This document shows, piece after piece, positions 32,769 to 44,077 of a stretch of DNA of 64,000 nucleotides; within the stretch, counting starts at the first letter, position 1, and each line of letters starts with the position of its first letter. Source of the stretch: Deroplatys truncata. Lineage: Eukaryota > Arthropoda > Insecta > Mantodea > Mantidae. The position numbers and the translations under genes were made by a program. The stretch lies in contig CM060989.1 of NCBI GenBank assembly GCA_030765065.1, forward strand, positions 58,356,001 through 58,420,000. Reading direction: 5' to 3'. Under the pieces are notes generated by a model. That model was not told where the DNA came from and did no database searches. It worked only from the letters and a program-made list of their open reading frames with translations.

Positions 32769-34354
32769 AGGAATTCAGCTAAACTGTTTTATTTAGTTGT
32801 ATATTTCGATTGTACGCATGATTCCAGTAATGTCTAGTAAACGTGTCTTCTTTGAGAGTAAAAAGTATAATGTATTTCAGTTTTACAGCAAGTTGACATT
32901 AAAAATATTTTTTCTTGGAGATATTGTGCAAAACAGAGTTTTACTTAGTTGTATGTTTAAACATCGTTATTATAAGTGATGAGTAAAGCTATTGTTCAAA
33001 GTAATATAGGTATGCGAATAATCTAGAACAGTACACGTAAAACAGGACGCCACTGCATGCATGAAAAGGTAAACATATACACACATTCTCCTTGTGAAGC
33101 CCAGTAGAATGCCGCCTGAAGCTGCGTTGATAGAATAAATGGAAAGGAGTGTACCAACAATTTTTAAACCAGTCTTTTAAGCTCTCCTGAAAAGTTCAAG
33201 CTAATAATTTACAAACTGTGCTCTAAGAAGCTCCTGAATAGAGAAAACCGCCAGGGGAAAAAGAAAATAACAAAAAATTGAGAAAATTTGAATTTTGAAG
33301 TTCAACTTGGTGATTTACCTAGATGTTACAAGACCAATTAAATGCCATCCGTGGCTGTAAAATTGATCTTAAAAAAACATATGTATAGCATAAAAGTATA
33401 AGTTATAATTTTATTACAATAAAAGTGCAAAAAACAAAAGATAAAATATTTAATTTTTTTTGCCAAATTTCACAGATACCTTTCCTTAAGTGCTGGATTT
33501 TTGTTTATTATTTTTTCAGTAATGTCAATGGTAGTTTAGGGAATTTCTACCCTTTCGGTTATGGTTCTAATAAGAGCAAACGGAAAGTGGGCGTTGTTTA
33601 AAATGACCGGATTAGAATAGCTGTTCAGGAAAGTAGCGTAAACATGCTTTTCATACTTCATTCAAAGACCCATTAAAATAAACGACTGATAACGATGTCA
33701 AGCTGAAAACATGGCCAGGTTGTCATCTACAGTATGAAATGTTATTTAGTTACAGATTGATAAAGCTGCATTCCGGGTAAATCAAAGAGAAAATCCAAGC
33801 ATCATAATTCCAGGCTTATTGGAAATCGCGGGTCCTACTGCCGCCTATACCCTTCTAATATTGATCATTCCAAACTGCCATCTGTTAGCAGCGAATTCAC
33901 TGCCTCGTAATAAATGCGGCACGCGATATAACCAGGGCTTTTGACTCCATCAGCTACACTCCGTACCAACTTAAAACATTAACATTCCCGTCCTGCCAAC
34001 TCTATATCGTTTCCAGTTGATTTGTCCCTCCAATTTATGACGGCTATTACTTTTCATTTCCCTCGACAACTCGAAGCTTGCGAATAAATGTTATGCGCAC
34101 GGATTCTCTAAATTTACCTTCCGTTCCTGGCGTTATGATCCGAAAATTCCTGGCATAAGCACGAACAACTGCAAGTATGAACATTAAATCATTTCAGTTT
34201 AGGTTTTATGGCATATTCAAAAACACATTTCCATTTTAGTTAATGTCTCCCCTGCTTCCTTCTACTTTTATTTCTAGAAGCAACAGGATCATAAATGCAT
34301 ACACAGGCACAATTACATTTCAGGCGCGTTCGTTATGTTTTGTAAACCTACAAT
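32769..34354. other. Unrecognised DNA, 1.6 kb
   Basis: No gene, RNA or repeat recognised; AT-rich with only short frames. The longest repeat-free-looking stretch in the window. Confidence 0.4.
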
Positions 34355-34600
34355 ACAGGGTGAATCATCTAAAGCTTGCACCGCAAATATTTCGGAAATT
34401 GAAAGTGCTATTGGTGTGCAGTTTTCACAGATTGATTGGTAGTCAGGGGCTCGTACATTTAGCCTATAAACAGATTTTAATAATACTGAGAAGGTGTATT
34501 GTTTTAGCAAACATACAGTTTTTTAAATGGAACAATGCCTAGTTACATCAACAGAAGTTGCCCTTATTTTTTGCAACGATTTCAACCAAAACTGCAATGT
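34355..34600 (+). mobile_element. Possible MITE fragment
   Basis: Starts TACAGGGTGAATCATCTAAA, a TA-CAGGG tip like those of the foldback family but with a different interior. No right-hand partner is visible. Confidence 0.4.
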
Positions 34601-34908
34601 GCAGGTTGTAGAAAGGAATGTCTTTGATTAACGTTTCTTGATATTATGGGGAAAGTAAAAGTCGTGTTTTATTTGGGGGACGTTGTGATGACCATTTTAG
34701 GGTTAATTAAAATTGACCCTACTTGCAGATTCCCATTAAAAAAGTTAAATTCACCCTAAAATGACTGCCATAACGTCTTCCAAACAAAACACGACTAATG
34801 GCATTTACTTTCCCCCATAATATCAAGCAACTTTTAATCGAGACTTTTCTTTCTACAACGTTTAGTTTTGGAGATATTGTACAGTCTCAACTTAAATGGT
34901 CCATCCTG
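34601..34908. mobile_element. Foldback MITE, left tip missing
   Basis: Arms AAAGGAATGTCTTTGATTAA (left) and the inverse of AGAAAAGTCTCGATTAAAAG (right) pair around a short centre at about 34730. The right end AAATGGTCCATCCTG is followed by TA. The left ~45 bp of the family are absent. Confidence 0.8.
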
Positions 34909-35344
34909 TATCCATGCTTTTTTTATACATTAGCATTAATTGTGTACCTTTTGGGACGAAATTTTAAATGCTGACAAACTTTCTTGAAACCGATATTGTG
35001 ACGTACGAGTATTATTGCGTATGTGACCTGGCTGCCCAGATCGGGTATTGCGCAAGAGTGGAGGGGATAAGCCAGTTAGCATAGCGTTACCACGCCGAGT
35101 TAGCGTGGGGTTTAGTCAGTCGAGGCTAGTTACTGTTCGAGGCAAGACGTTAGTGTGTGCGCGCTACCCATACCAACAGTATGGCGTCCTCACCGACAGA
35201 CAAGGAAGCAAGGAGGTAATGTATCCCCTTTTATTAATAAATGTAGTTACCATCCACTTCCATTTAATGTAAATTATTATAGTAGATAGATCCCTTCCCT
35301 CATTCACACCATGGGAAAATATTTCTGTTAGGAACTTTCTAATA
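34909..35344. other. Unrecognised; possible LTR-like piece
   Basis: 34995-35250 has a TGTGACG start and a late ATTAATAAATG polyadenylation-like site, suggestive of an LTR, but I found no CA end with matching target duplication. Shares ATAAGCCAGTTAG with 5641-5653. Confidence 0.3.
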
Positions 35345-35470
35345 TTTTTTTTTTTTTTTTTTTTTTTGTAATTTCTCTCAGCTGCGTCCCCCGTCTGACC
35401 TCGTATAACGTGAATTATTAACTTTAAGATCCTCGGTAACCGCTCTACCCCCCATTGAGCTAAAATTAAC
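35345..35470 (-). repeat. tRNA-like retroposon with poly-A tail
   Basis: Minus strand: TTAGCTCAATGGGGGGTAGAG (near 35463-35443) fits a tRNA A-box (TRGCNNARYNGG). A poly-A tail of about 22 (poly-T 35346-35367) follows. The B-box region is degenerate. Short tRNA-derived SINE or tRNA retropseudogene. Confidence 0.55.
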
Positions 35471-35885
35471 AAAGAGGTCACGACAATATTAAACATTTTG
35501 ATACGTGCGGACAGAGCAACACTTAAAAAGGTCAGGTCTCTCAATTTTTGGAACATTGTTACTAGATATACCAATAAACTGTCCTCATATTCGCCCTACA
35601 AAATGCCATATCGTAGAAAATGTTACCCCGAACTGAGTCAGTCAAGCAGTTCAGTGTGAAATCTGTAGGGAAACTACAAAGGTCATTTACACTTATAAAT
35701 ACCTCTAGAAATACAATGTCCACGCTAGCTAATTCATCGGAGCTACGTACTGAAGAATGCACTTACATGATCCGTGTCAGCGGCGGATTCAGGCACGACG
35801 GACTCGATGCTGGAACTGTGTTCTCCTCCGTTAAGTAGCGCACTGAAACTCTTTCCCGTCTGGGGTAAACTCTGAAAGAGAAAGA
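35471..35885. other. Unrecognised DNA
   Basis: No gene recognised; overlapping 66-72-codon frames on the two strands show no motif. Confidence 0.4.
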
Positions 35886-36345
35886 AAAAGAATGTGTTAC
35901 ATTCACAATACTTTATTAGCGACTATAAAAATTATTCTTACCAAGGTAAGTTTTACTATTTACTTCATTTTTAATCCAGATAAACCTTTTTGAAAATAGC
36001 TACATTACACATTTCGTTATAGATACAAACGGAAGAGCGATAGTCAAATATTTTAGAACTGGAGACTATACTTGGCCTTTAAATTCCACATTCCTTTCAT
36101 GACATTGCGAGAAACAAACTGAAAATTGAAAGGACTTAAAAGAATGATAAGTATTTAACAATTAATAACAGATATCTCGGAAATGGCTGATGTCACAAAA
36201 AAGTTATTTAAAATAAATTGTGTACTTTAAAAGGATCTACATTTTTTGTGTAGTACGTTTTCGTCTATCGCTTAAAGTTTAGCAGCTATGCAAATTATAC
36301 ACAAATAGATAATTATAAAAAAATAAAATTCAGAATAACAATTAA
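35886..36345 (-). mobile_element. HINE-like element, subfamily B, 5' truncated
   Basis: 3' tip AATGTGTTACATTCACAATA, then B-type body (AAATATTTTAGAACTGGAGA, TAATAACAGATATCTCGG) to GTTTAGCAGCTATGCAAA. Confidence 0.8.
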
Positions 36346-36454
36346 AATATCCATACATTCACCGTCCTTAATTTCAAATATGAAATGAGTATTGCTCCAT
36401 GTTGTTCCTCGAAATTACTGTGAAATATTTGCAGATGCTGATCTATGCCGCATG

Positions 36455-36487
36455 TTCTTGCTTTCTCTACTACGTATAGTAAGTATC
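36455..36487 (+). mobile_element. HINE-like 5' tip
   Basis: TGCTTTCTCTACTACGTATA then GTAAGTATC: only the terminal ~33 bp. Confidence 0.65.
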
Positions 36488-36520
36488 TGGTGTTCCAAAT
36501 TTTAGGATGTTCCTAAATTT

Positions 36521-37086
36521 GACTAAATTGTCATACTGTTGCCCTCGTTTGTGTCACTTTTGCCCGCATTAGGTCTTTCTTTTGCCCACCTAAATTAGGA
36601 ATAAGGAAGTGAAAAAGCAATGAAATTACTTACCTTAGGAGTGATTTTAGAACATGATGTGGTCTCTCCAATATCTAGTACCCACCTACCTACCCGTTTT
36701 AAGTGTTTTATTTATATAGGCAAATAGCGTTAGGAAGAAAACAAACGTAGCCATTTTTCCATGCAAAGTGGGTACTGCCAACCTAAATAATCAGTGAAAT
36801 GCACTGAATATGCGATGTGCTGTTGTTTTGTGAACGTGAATCATTGGAGTTTTAGACGCACAGATCCCTGGGCTACGCTCTGTCGTCGCTTCGCAGTTGC
36901 GGCCTATCGGCCGCAACTTGCTGCACTCCTCTCCTTCTAAAAAACATCCCTCGGCTACGCTTTGAGGCTGAGTATCTTACCGGCTTCGGGGGCATTATTC
37001 ATATGTTGGCAGCATTACGTAGAGCAGCGTAAGACCTAATGCGGGCAAAAGTGACACAAACGAGGGAAACAGTATGACAATTTACC
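36521..37086. mobile_element. Non-autonomous long-TIR element (Mutator-like?)
   Basis: TIRs of about 55 bp: left GACTAAATTGTCATACTG, right the inverse of GGTAAATTGTCATACTG. Both continue CCCTCGTTTGTGTCACTT and TTGCCCGCATTAGGTCT. The 9-bp sequence CCTAAATTT flanks both sides (36512-36520, 37087-37095). Long TIRs with G-tips and a 9-bp duplication fit Mutator-like elements. The 566-bp interior has no transposase; it holds a strong hairpin at 36896-36917. Confidence 0.75.
36896..36917. other. Perfect 9-bp-stem hairpin inside the long-TIR element
   Basis: GTTGCGGCC-TATC-GGCCGCAAC. All G/C-rich pairs with a tetraloop. It lies among GGCTACGCT-type repeats (36870, 36953). Role unknown. Confidence 0.8.
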
Positions 37087-37095
37087 CCTAAATTT

Positions 37096-37440
37096 TTTCA
37101 TTGAAGAGTTCAATGCACTGGTTACAAACACTGTACAGCTACTACGCCTTAAGTAACATATACACCAAGATTTCGACGGACTGGAAGGCCTCCGCCTACA
37201 AGATCCTAAATGCCATAATACCCACAGCAGAAAAGCAATATCGACATAACATTTGCAATTTACCATATTGTACCCGTTGCCACAATATTGATACCGGTTC
37301 ACAGCTGTATTCCCGACACTTGGCAATGGATCAAACATAAAATTCGCTGCATTACTATGGCGGAGAACCCCAATGTCGTTCATAGGGCTATATTACAGCT
37401 CGATATCCAGATTCAACGTCATGTGTTTGCCCAAATATAG
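37096..37440 (+). pseudogene. LINE ORF2 C-terminal relic
   Basis: Frame from 37101 reads a basic helix-rich tail with PYCTRC followed by DTGSQLYSRH, a C-x2-C...H knuckle; after a frameshift it gives WIKHKIRCITM and VHRAILQLDIQIQRHVFAQ. This is the pattern of the extreme C-terminus of LINE ORF2. It meets the 3' end of the opposite-strand LINE at about 37440, so two LINE tails converge. Confidence 0.55.
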
Positions 37441-38700
37441 TAGTAGTAGTGGTGGTATTTATTAAGTATTTAGTATTACATTAATTGCATAACACAGTCG
37501 CATGGGTCATAAGACCGTACATGCTCTCTAGATAAATACCTGGTCTGTATACGTGACTTGCAGTATCAACCAGAAAACAACTATTTTTTTACAATCACCG
37601 CACTATATACATACATACATATAAAATTGAAAAAAAACCACACTGAATCACACACTCAAACACACACACACACACAGTCGCGCACAAGTACTCAAGCACC
37701 ACATATGTTTAAAGAAAAATTACATAAACACCTTATCTCTTAGTACACGTACTTCCATTAAGTATGTGCCCAAGCTGGCCCAGTTTTGGCTGTTTAGAAT
37801 CATGTCCCAGCATGCTGTCCTCCGTCTGTTGGAAGCCAAAAATACTTCCGGTAATAGTTTTTTCCTAATATTCTCCGTCTGCACGCATGCTGCCAAAATA
37901 TGCGTCCAGTCTTCTTGTTCCCCGCATAATGGGCAAATCCTCCTGCCATCATCATCAACAATCTTGCGAGCTTTCCACCCTCCCAATCTAAGCCACGCTA
38001 TTCCAGTCCTCTGTTTTATATTCAATTCCAAAATATATGTTTCCTTACCCCACCTAGTTTTTATTTCATTTTGTAGCTCCAATGTTGATCTTTGTCTACA
38101 TTCAGATTCGATTTTCTGCCTGTTTATATCGCATAGTCGTCTTTTGACCTTTCTTACAGCACTGTGTGTATTTTCATTACCCCTTTGCCAGATATCATTT
38201 AAGCCAATTTTTGATAATTCGCGTTGCAACCCCGCTGCCCACCATTTTGGATGCCCTATGTTGTTTATTTGATGACGATAACATATTGCTCTCAGAGTTG
38301 TTTGATCGCCTTTAATTATTCGCAGCCAGTACCTAACTACATTTGGTTTAGCAAATACAGCATCTTCCCAGCATCCTACCTCCCGAAGAACTCCGTAGTT
38401 TGAAGTACCCCTCCCCAACCCTAGAATGCGCTTCCAGAAATTGCATTGTATTTTATTTACATTATCCACCCTCTCCCATCCCCACACTTCACTTCCGTAT
38501 AGTAATGAGGACCTAACCATTGCTTCATACATGGTCTGTAATGTTTTTACTGGCATATCTGGTACCCGTGTCAATATCCTTAATACTTCAGAAAGTTTTC
38601 CAATCCCTTTGTGTTTTATAAACTCCATGTTCTTGTTCCATTTTCCGCCCATATCAAACCTTTCTCTCTGTTTAGGAAGGGGCATTTGTAAAGAAGAATT
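37441..38700 (-). mobile_element. 5'-truncated LINE with trinucleotide tail
   Basis: Minus strand: open ORF2 remnant (38685-37720), then about 280 bp of 3' untranslated sequence with a CA-rich patch (37660-37677), ending in TAAATACCACCACTACTACT (37440-37460). The ACT-repeat end in place of poly-A fits LINE clades that end in simple repeats. Confidence 0.75.
37720..38685 (-). CDS. LINE reverse transcriptase thumb to C-terminal knuckle
   Basis: This 321-residue frame is the longest intact frame in the window. The start methionine is arbitrary, because the frame runs up to the 5' truncation near 38695. Residues ~20-75 (LSEVLRILTRVPDMPVKTLQ, MVRSSLLYGSEVWG) match the end of the reverse transcriptase domain and thumb, where LINEs read '...YGSEVWG'. 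Residues ~75-230 are the linker typical of ORF2. Residues ~235-275 carry IAWLRLGGWKARKI and a C-x2-C-x7-H-x4-C knuckle (CPLCGEQEDWTHILAAC). The catalytic palm with its aspartates is missing, so it cannot reverse-transcribe. No frameshift is seen within it, which suggests a recent insertion. Confidence 0.88.
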   Translation of the reverse strand: MPLPKQRERFDMGGKWNKNMEFIKHKGIGKLSEVLRILTRVPDMPVKTLQTMYEAMVRSSLLYGSEVWGWERVDNVNKIQCNFWKRILGLGRGTSNYGVLREVGCWEDAVFAKPNVVRYWLRIIKGDQTTLRAICYRHQINNIGHPKWWAAGLQRELSKIGLNDIWQRGNENTHSAVRKVKRRLCDINRQKIESECRQRSTLELQNEIKTRWGKETYILELNIKQRTGIAWLRLGGWKARKIVDDDGRRICPLCGEQEDWTHILAACVQTENIRKKLLPEVFLASNRRRTACWDMILNSQNWASLGTYLMEVRVLRDKVFM

Positions 38701-39063
38701 TTAAATTTAACATTTCGATTGTGTTCCTAATAAAGTCGGGAAAAAACAGGATACGGTGAAAGTGTAGTGCAGTGAACTTCAGAAACGTTGAATCAGTGCT
38801 TTGACAAACATACTCAATCGAACACCAGCTGTCAACCAATAAAACAGACTTTTGGAAATTTATATACATTCAGAAGAGAAAAGTAACAATGCAAGAAACA
38901 TGTCATTGTCAAAATAATATAAGAATTATTGTACTTACTTTGTGAGATAAGTGTTATCAATTCTTTTTTTCAAATATTTGTATGTGCAAATGGATTGTAG
39001 AGGAGATGGAATTTGTACAGTATTGTATGACAATTGTAAGCGTAAAATAAACAGAAAGAAAAG
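38701..39063. other. Unrecognised DNA
   Basis: No gene or repeat recognised. Confidence 0.4.
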
Positions 39064-39969
39064 AAAAAAATCTTATGTGTTACACTCACATGACTTTCTC
39101 TACTCTTGTACAAACTATTTTTACAAACGCTTATTCTCCATCTACTTCATGTTAATCGGGATAAACATTTGCAGACTCTATCTTATTGCTAATTTTCTTG
39201 TAGATGTAAGGGGAAAATATATTTACAAGGGCAATATAGAAATACAGTAGCCTTTAAGCACATACATATCTCTTAATAGCTGGTTGCTAGGTGCAGCACC
39301 ATTCCCATTGCCACAGATTATAACTCTTTGCATATCCAAGACAAAAAAATGAATAACGAATTCCCATTTGAGAAAATAAGTATTGAAAAATTTAAGAGAA
39401 TAACAAGCAATATCTCGAAAATGGTTCACTCAACAAAAAAAAATATATATGACATAAATTGTGTATTTTAACGCGATCTATATTGTTTGTGTAGTAAAAT
39501 TTTGTCTATCTCTTATGGCTTACCAGTTATGTAAACGTCGTTCACAATGAAGAATACTTTTGGAGACATTCCCAGAAAATTCAAGATATACATTTTATTT
39601 GTCATGTAAATATCTTAAACATATGATATTTTAATCAAAATCGTTAGAGCCATTTTTGAGAAAATTAAAATTTTCGAAAAATGTTCCATGTAAAGGGTAA
39701 TCTGGGGTGGAGGGATTTTCTTGAAAACCTTCGTGTTGCATCTCTGGAAGATGCTGAACCTAAATACCAAGTTTGGTGTTTATCCGACTGTTCGTTTCTG
39801 AGTTATGCTGTTCACAGACAGACACACACACACGGACATGTTTCCAAAAATGCTTTTTTTGGATTCAGGGGGTCTCAAAACATGTATTTCCGGTGAAATC
39901 TCGGTATCGAATTTTTGGGTGGAATAGAATACTTCCCCTACTTACTATACGCAGTAGAGAAAGTAAAAA
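39064..39969 (-). mobile_element. HINE-like element, full length, subfamily A1
   Basis: Ends AATCTTATGTGTTACACTC and GCAGTAGAGAAAGTAAAAA (one substitution in the ACGTA hairpin loop). The CA array is short (39819-39831). A good A1 reference copy. Confidence 0.93.
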
Positions 39970-41011
39970 AAGTAGCATTGGTCGCGGCGACCAGACAGTA
40001 CCCGCTAGTTTGAATCCGACCGCTGCGCCGCGAGCCCGCTCGCATGTCTGCACTCTTCGTATAATTCTGTGTATTTCTGGGTTAGCGTCAAATGTTCGCC
40101 CAAGCCAGCGGAAAGCTCGCTCATGTGCACCGAGCCTAAAGAAAAAGTTTTCGCAGTACATCCAAAAAATGCTATTTCGCAAGAAATTGCCAATATTCCA
40201 AGACACTATCTGCAAAATGGTGTTGCAGAAACAAGGGTATGCGTGTTCCCAAAGCTTTGTAAGAATCAAACCCCACTCTTCGCCTAAAATAATAAAGTTT
40301 TTGTTTCCTTACAGTCTAAAATATTATAATATTTTACAATACTTCGAAGTTTGAAGCGACTTTTGAAAGACACTATACTTTGTGTACGCTAGACGACGGA
40401 TAGAGAGAATGAAAATACGAGGCAGAAACGCAAAGAGCAAATAGTTATTCTACTGTATTCGTGCATCACTTCTCCGGTTTACACACACGCTGCAAGATCT
40501 CACTTAGGCAACCACAGACCCCTGTTGAACTTCCTGGCGGATGAGAGGGCGTGGTCTTAAGAGTGAAGCACTTTCCAACTCATTGCCCCCTGTACGTAAC
40601 GCTCGGACAAACACAACCAGAGTTGGCCATGGCGGAAGATCAACATGCAGAAGAAACTTTGCCTGCCGGAATGAAAGCCAAACAAAAGAAGACTCTTGTA
40701 GTGTAATCAGGGGACGTAATTGAGATTGCTCAAGTAGCCTTAAGGGAAACTGCCCCCTTCTCCAGCTTCAGGGGATCATGAATAGAGACTGCAACTTGTC
40801 TTATTTTATCCAGCTAGACTTGCTAAGGCGATCTCATGCTTCAAAACACGTATATACGCTGTGCTGTCTATCGAGTGGAGGATGGAAGCCTGTCTGTTGT
40901 CTGGCGGCCAAACTTCGGTTACCGGGACAAACAAACTGCTTACTTAAATTTCTTTCCAACCTTCGTATTACACGAAAGCAGACATACACAATGGTTTAAC
41001 AGTTCGCTATA
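39970..41011. other. Unrecognised DNA, 1.0 kb
   Basis: Locally GC-rich (40000-40130) without a recognisable repeat. Overlapping frames on both strands (193 codons from 39773, 134 from 40269) run out of the HINE and are not credible. Confidence 0.4.
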
Positions 41012-41053
41012 CAGGGTGGACCATTTAAGCTAAGACTGTACAATATCTCCAAA

Positions 41054-41942
41054 AAAATCTGATGTGTTACACTCACATGACTTTCTCTACTCTTGTACAA
41101 ACTATTTATACAAACGCTTATTCTCCATATGCTTCATGTTAATCGAGATAAACATTTGCAGACTCTATCTTATTGCAAACTTTCTTGTAGATGTAAGAGG
41201 AATATATATTTACAAGGGCAATATACAAATACAGTAAGCTTTAAGCACATACATATCTCTTATTAGCTGGTTGCTAGGTGCAGCACCATTCGCTTAGCCA
41301 CAGATTAATATTCTTAGCATATCGAAGACAAAAAAATGAATAACGAATTCCCATTTGAGAAAAGTGTTGAAAAATTTAAGGGAATAACAAGTAATATCTC
41401 GAATACAAAAAAAATGTATATGACATAAATTGTGTATTTTAGCGCGATCTACATTTATTGTGTAGTAAACGTTTGTCTATCTCTTATGGTTTACCAGTTA
41501 TGCAAAAGTCGTTCACAATAAAGAATACTTTTGGAGACATTCCCTCGAAATTCAAGATATACATTTTATTTGTCATAAAATATCTTAAACATATGATATT
41601 TTAATCAAAATCGTTAGAGCCATTTTTGAGAAAATTAAAATTTTCGAAAAATCTTCCATGTAAAGGGTACTCTGGGGTGGGGGAATTTTCTTGAAAACCT
41701 TCGTGTCGCATCCTTGGAAGATACTGAACCCAAATACCAAGTTTGGTGTTTATCCGACTGTTCGTTTCTGAGTTATGCTGTTCACAGACACACACACAGA
41801 CACACACACGGACATATTTCCAAAAATGCTTTTTTTGGATTCAGGGGGTCTCAAAACATGTATTTCCGGTGAAATCTCGGTATCGAAATTTTGGGTGGAA
41901 TACAATACTTCCCCTACTTACTATACGTAGTAGAGAAAGTAA
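41054..41942 (-). mobile_element. HINE-like element, full length A1, nested in MITE
   Basis: Inserted in the A-run of CAATATCTCCAAAA of the MITE arm; the MITE resumes with AAGCATTGTAAAAAGAAATG. Both HINE ends intact. Microsatellite CACACACACAGACACACAC (41790-41809). Confidence 0.93.
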
Positions 41943-42694
41943 TAAGCATTGTAAAAAGAAATGTTTTTCATAAAACTTGCTTGATATTATAAGGGAAAGT
42001 AAATGCCATTAGTCGTGTTTTGTTTGAGGACGTTATGATGGACATTTTAGGGGCAGTTTAATATTTTTAAATGGAAACTCACAATTAGGATCACTTTAAA
42101 TTTACCCCAAAATGACCATCACAACGTCATCCAAATAAAACACATCTAATGCCATTTGCTTTCCCCCATAGTATTGTTATATACCGGGGTAAGGCCAAAA
42201 GTATTTGCAGCTAGTTATTAAGTTTAGATACCCCAGCATAAACATTGGGAGGCACACCTACAGAGGCAATGAGAGGACTAGCATCTTAGCTGCACGTTTT
42301 AGAGCAGGGGTGGGATGATTATCACAAAAATACACGGGTTTTCACATTAGCACATTACCTGTGGTTTATTGAATATTAAACTTGGTGGCACTAAATGATT
42401 CACAAAAGATTAAAGAACAGACATTGGAGGGAGATGCTTTACACTCACACGATTCACGCACGCTTCCATACACAACACTCTCCTGAAGCGACTCACTACG
42501 ACTGACTCGCTAATGACGTCACGCTAGTAACGCTTGCTTCCCTCCCTTCTTCTCTCCACCTCTATCCGGGAGGTGGGCAGTGATATCACGTCGGACATGC
42601 CCGTACCCAGAAACAAATTTCGGGGACAGTTTTCCGTAAGTAGATCTAAACTTAACAGTACCCCACATAGTTACCATGTGCCTACTCCGTAGTA

Positions 42695-43442
42695 CAGAGA
42701 GAGAGCCAAAAGACTACGAACCAGCTGCGCGGTGTTTTTCCCGTCCGCGTCCTCGGCGCTCGTTGCCGTCTGCCGCTATCATAGAAAGGTGCGGATAAAA
42801 CCATACAACATTTTTAAAAACCACTTTTAAAGGCTTTACTTACCAACTTTATTGTAAAAAATGGAATTATTTCTTTCGAGTCGATAGTTGAAGCCCGTGC
42901 ATACGTGAATACAATTTTGCCCTCTGTTTTCAGAGAATTAACACACATGGAGCATGATTTTGCCTTTTTTCAACAAGACTCTGCAACAGCTCATACGGGC
43001 AATATTTCGATGAGAACAATTGAAAGTGCGTTTGAGGACACAATTATTAGTAGAGATTTGTGCCCCCCTCGGTCCCCTGATCTAACCCCCTGCGATTTCT
43101 ATCTCTGGGGTCACTTAAAACAAAGTGTACAAGACCAATCCACACACCCTGGAAGAATTAAAACAAAATATCCGCCAGGAAATTGCCAGAATTTCTCAAC
43201 GTGAACTACAGCGAGTGATGGATAGTTTCCTAAAGAGGTGCCAAAAATATATGGACAACGGTGGTGGCCAGTTTCAGCATTTCCTTTCATAAAGTTGGTA
43301 AGTAAAGGTTTTAAAAGTAGTTTTAAAATGTTGTATGGTTTCATCCGCGCCTTTCTACGATAGCGCCAAACGGCAACGAGCGCCGAGGACGCGGACAGGA
43401 AAAACATCGCGCAGCCGCTTCGTAGTATTTTGGCTCTTCCTG
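42695..43442 (+). mobile_element. Tc1/mariner-type element with long TIRs
   Basis: Terminal inverted repeats of about 150 bp: GAGAGCCAAAAGACTACGAA at the left, and the inverse of AAGAGCCAAAATACTACGAA at the right, including GTCCGCGTCCTCGGCGCTCG in both. TA at 42693-42694 and 43443-43444. At 748 bp it lacks the 5' half of its transposase gene. Another copy lies at 55546-55924. Confidence 0.9.
42880..43291 (+). pseudogene. DDE transposase C-terminal half (Tc1/mariner superfamily)
   Basis: Reads AYVNTILPSVFRELTHME, then FAFFQQDSATAHTGN (second catalytic aspartate in QQDSA), then PPRSPDLTPCDFYLWGHLK (third acidic position, CDFYLWG). After a one-base shift near 43140 the frame continues TLEELKQNIRQEIARISQRE and closes with QKYMDNGGGQFQHFLS and a stop at about 43291. 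The N-terminal DNA-binding domain and first aspartate are deleted, so it is inactive. Confidence 0.85.
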
Positions 43443-44077
43443 TATATAGACGTTACATGGATAAGAAAATTGCTTGGAGACATTATATAGACAAGAAAAA
43501 CTCTACCAGAATCAGGAAATTCCACCTTACAGCACAAAACATGGAGAATGCTTCGAAAACCGGAATTATGGTCACCTTATCTATTTAAAGCGACGATATT
43601 AAGTTTCCCTTTTTCTTGTAAATGTGCTACTAGCAATAGACCTGTTGTTATCCAACGACATTTCCCCAAATTGGTTTGCTATGAATTTAAATAAATAAAA
43701 CTGTCAGAAGGTTCGGGGGGAGGGGTTTCAACCCTAAACCCCCCTCTAAATACGACCCTGACGTCGGACGAAATTCAAAAACCCAAGCCGAAATGAATTA
43801 TTTCAACAATGTCGTCGCTACAAAGCAATAATGTGTCCGACGTGACAATGCACACACATACACGCCAGAGTATAATGCAACTTTTATTCAAGACATTCCT
43901 TTCTACAACGTAGTTTTGGAGATATTGTACAGTATCAACTTAAATGGTCCACCCTGTATACATTCAGAGAGCATTTTTAGTGTAATGGGCATTGTATGTA
44001 CGATAAAAACATTCTGCTAATTAAAATTATACGACTATTACAAAAAACCTTGAACGTTTAAACTCATATTATTATTT

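Larger units (their letters stand above)
42596..43760. mobile_element. hAT-like element with 8-bp target duplication
   Basis: ACGTCGGA flanks both sides (42588-42595, 43761-43768) within the LTR. Tips are imperfect inverted repeats: CATGCCCGTACCCAGA and the inverse of CAGGGTCGTATTTAGA (10 of 16 match). No hAT transposase; a Tc1/mariner-type element occupies 42695-43442. Confidence 0.7.
42175..43869 (+). mobile_element. Solo LTR, interrupted by a hAT-like element
   Basis: Starts TGTTATATACCGGGG and ends CACATACACGCCAGA (a decayed CA end). Flanked by GTAT on both sides (42171-42174, 43870-43873). LTR pieces are 42175-42595 and 43769-43869. Matches the solo LTR at 45640-46040 but contains about 120 bp more. 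The 4-bp duplication fits Ty3/Gypsy- or BEL-type elements; no coding part remains. Confidence 0.82.
41012..43955. mobile_element. Foldback MITE expanded by nested insertions
   Basis: Tips CAGGGTGGACCATTTAAGC (41012) and the inverse of CAGGGTGGACCATTTAAGT (43955), each next to TA. Remaining MITE pieces are 41012-41053, 41943-42174 and 43870-43955, about 360 bp, matching the copies at 28451 and 34601. A HINE (left arm) and an LTR (right arm) interrupt it. Confidence 0.88.

Noticed and set aside
34995..35250. Possible solo LTR beginning TGTGACG
   Set aside because: No CA end with matching target duplication could be found.
39773..40354. 193-codon plus frame starting MVFIRLFVSELCC
   Set aside because: The first ~65 codons are the antisense of a HINE-like element and recur in most minus copies; the rest shows no domain.
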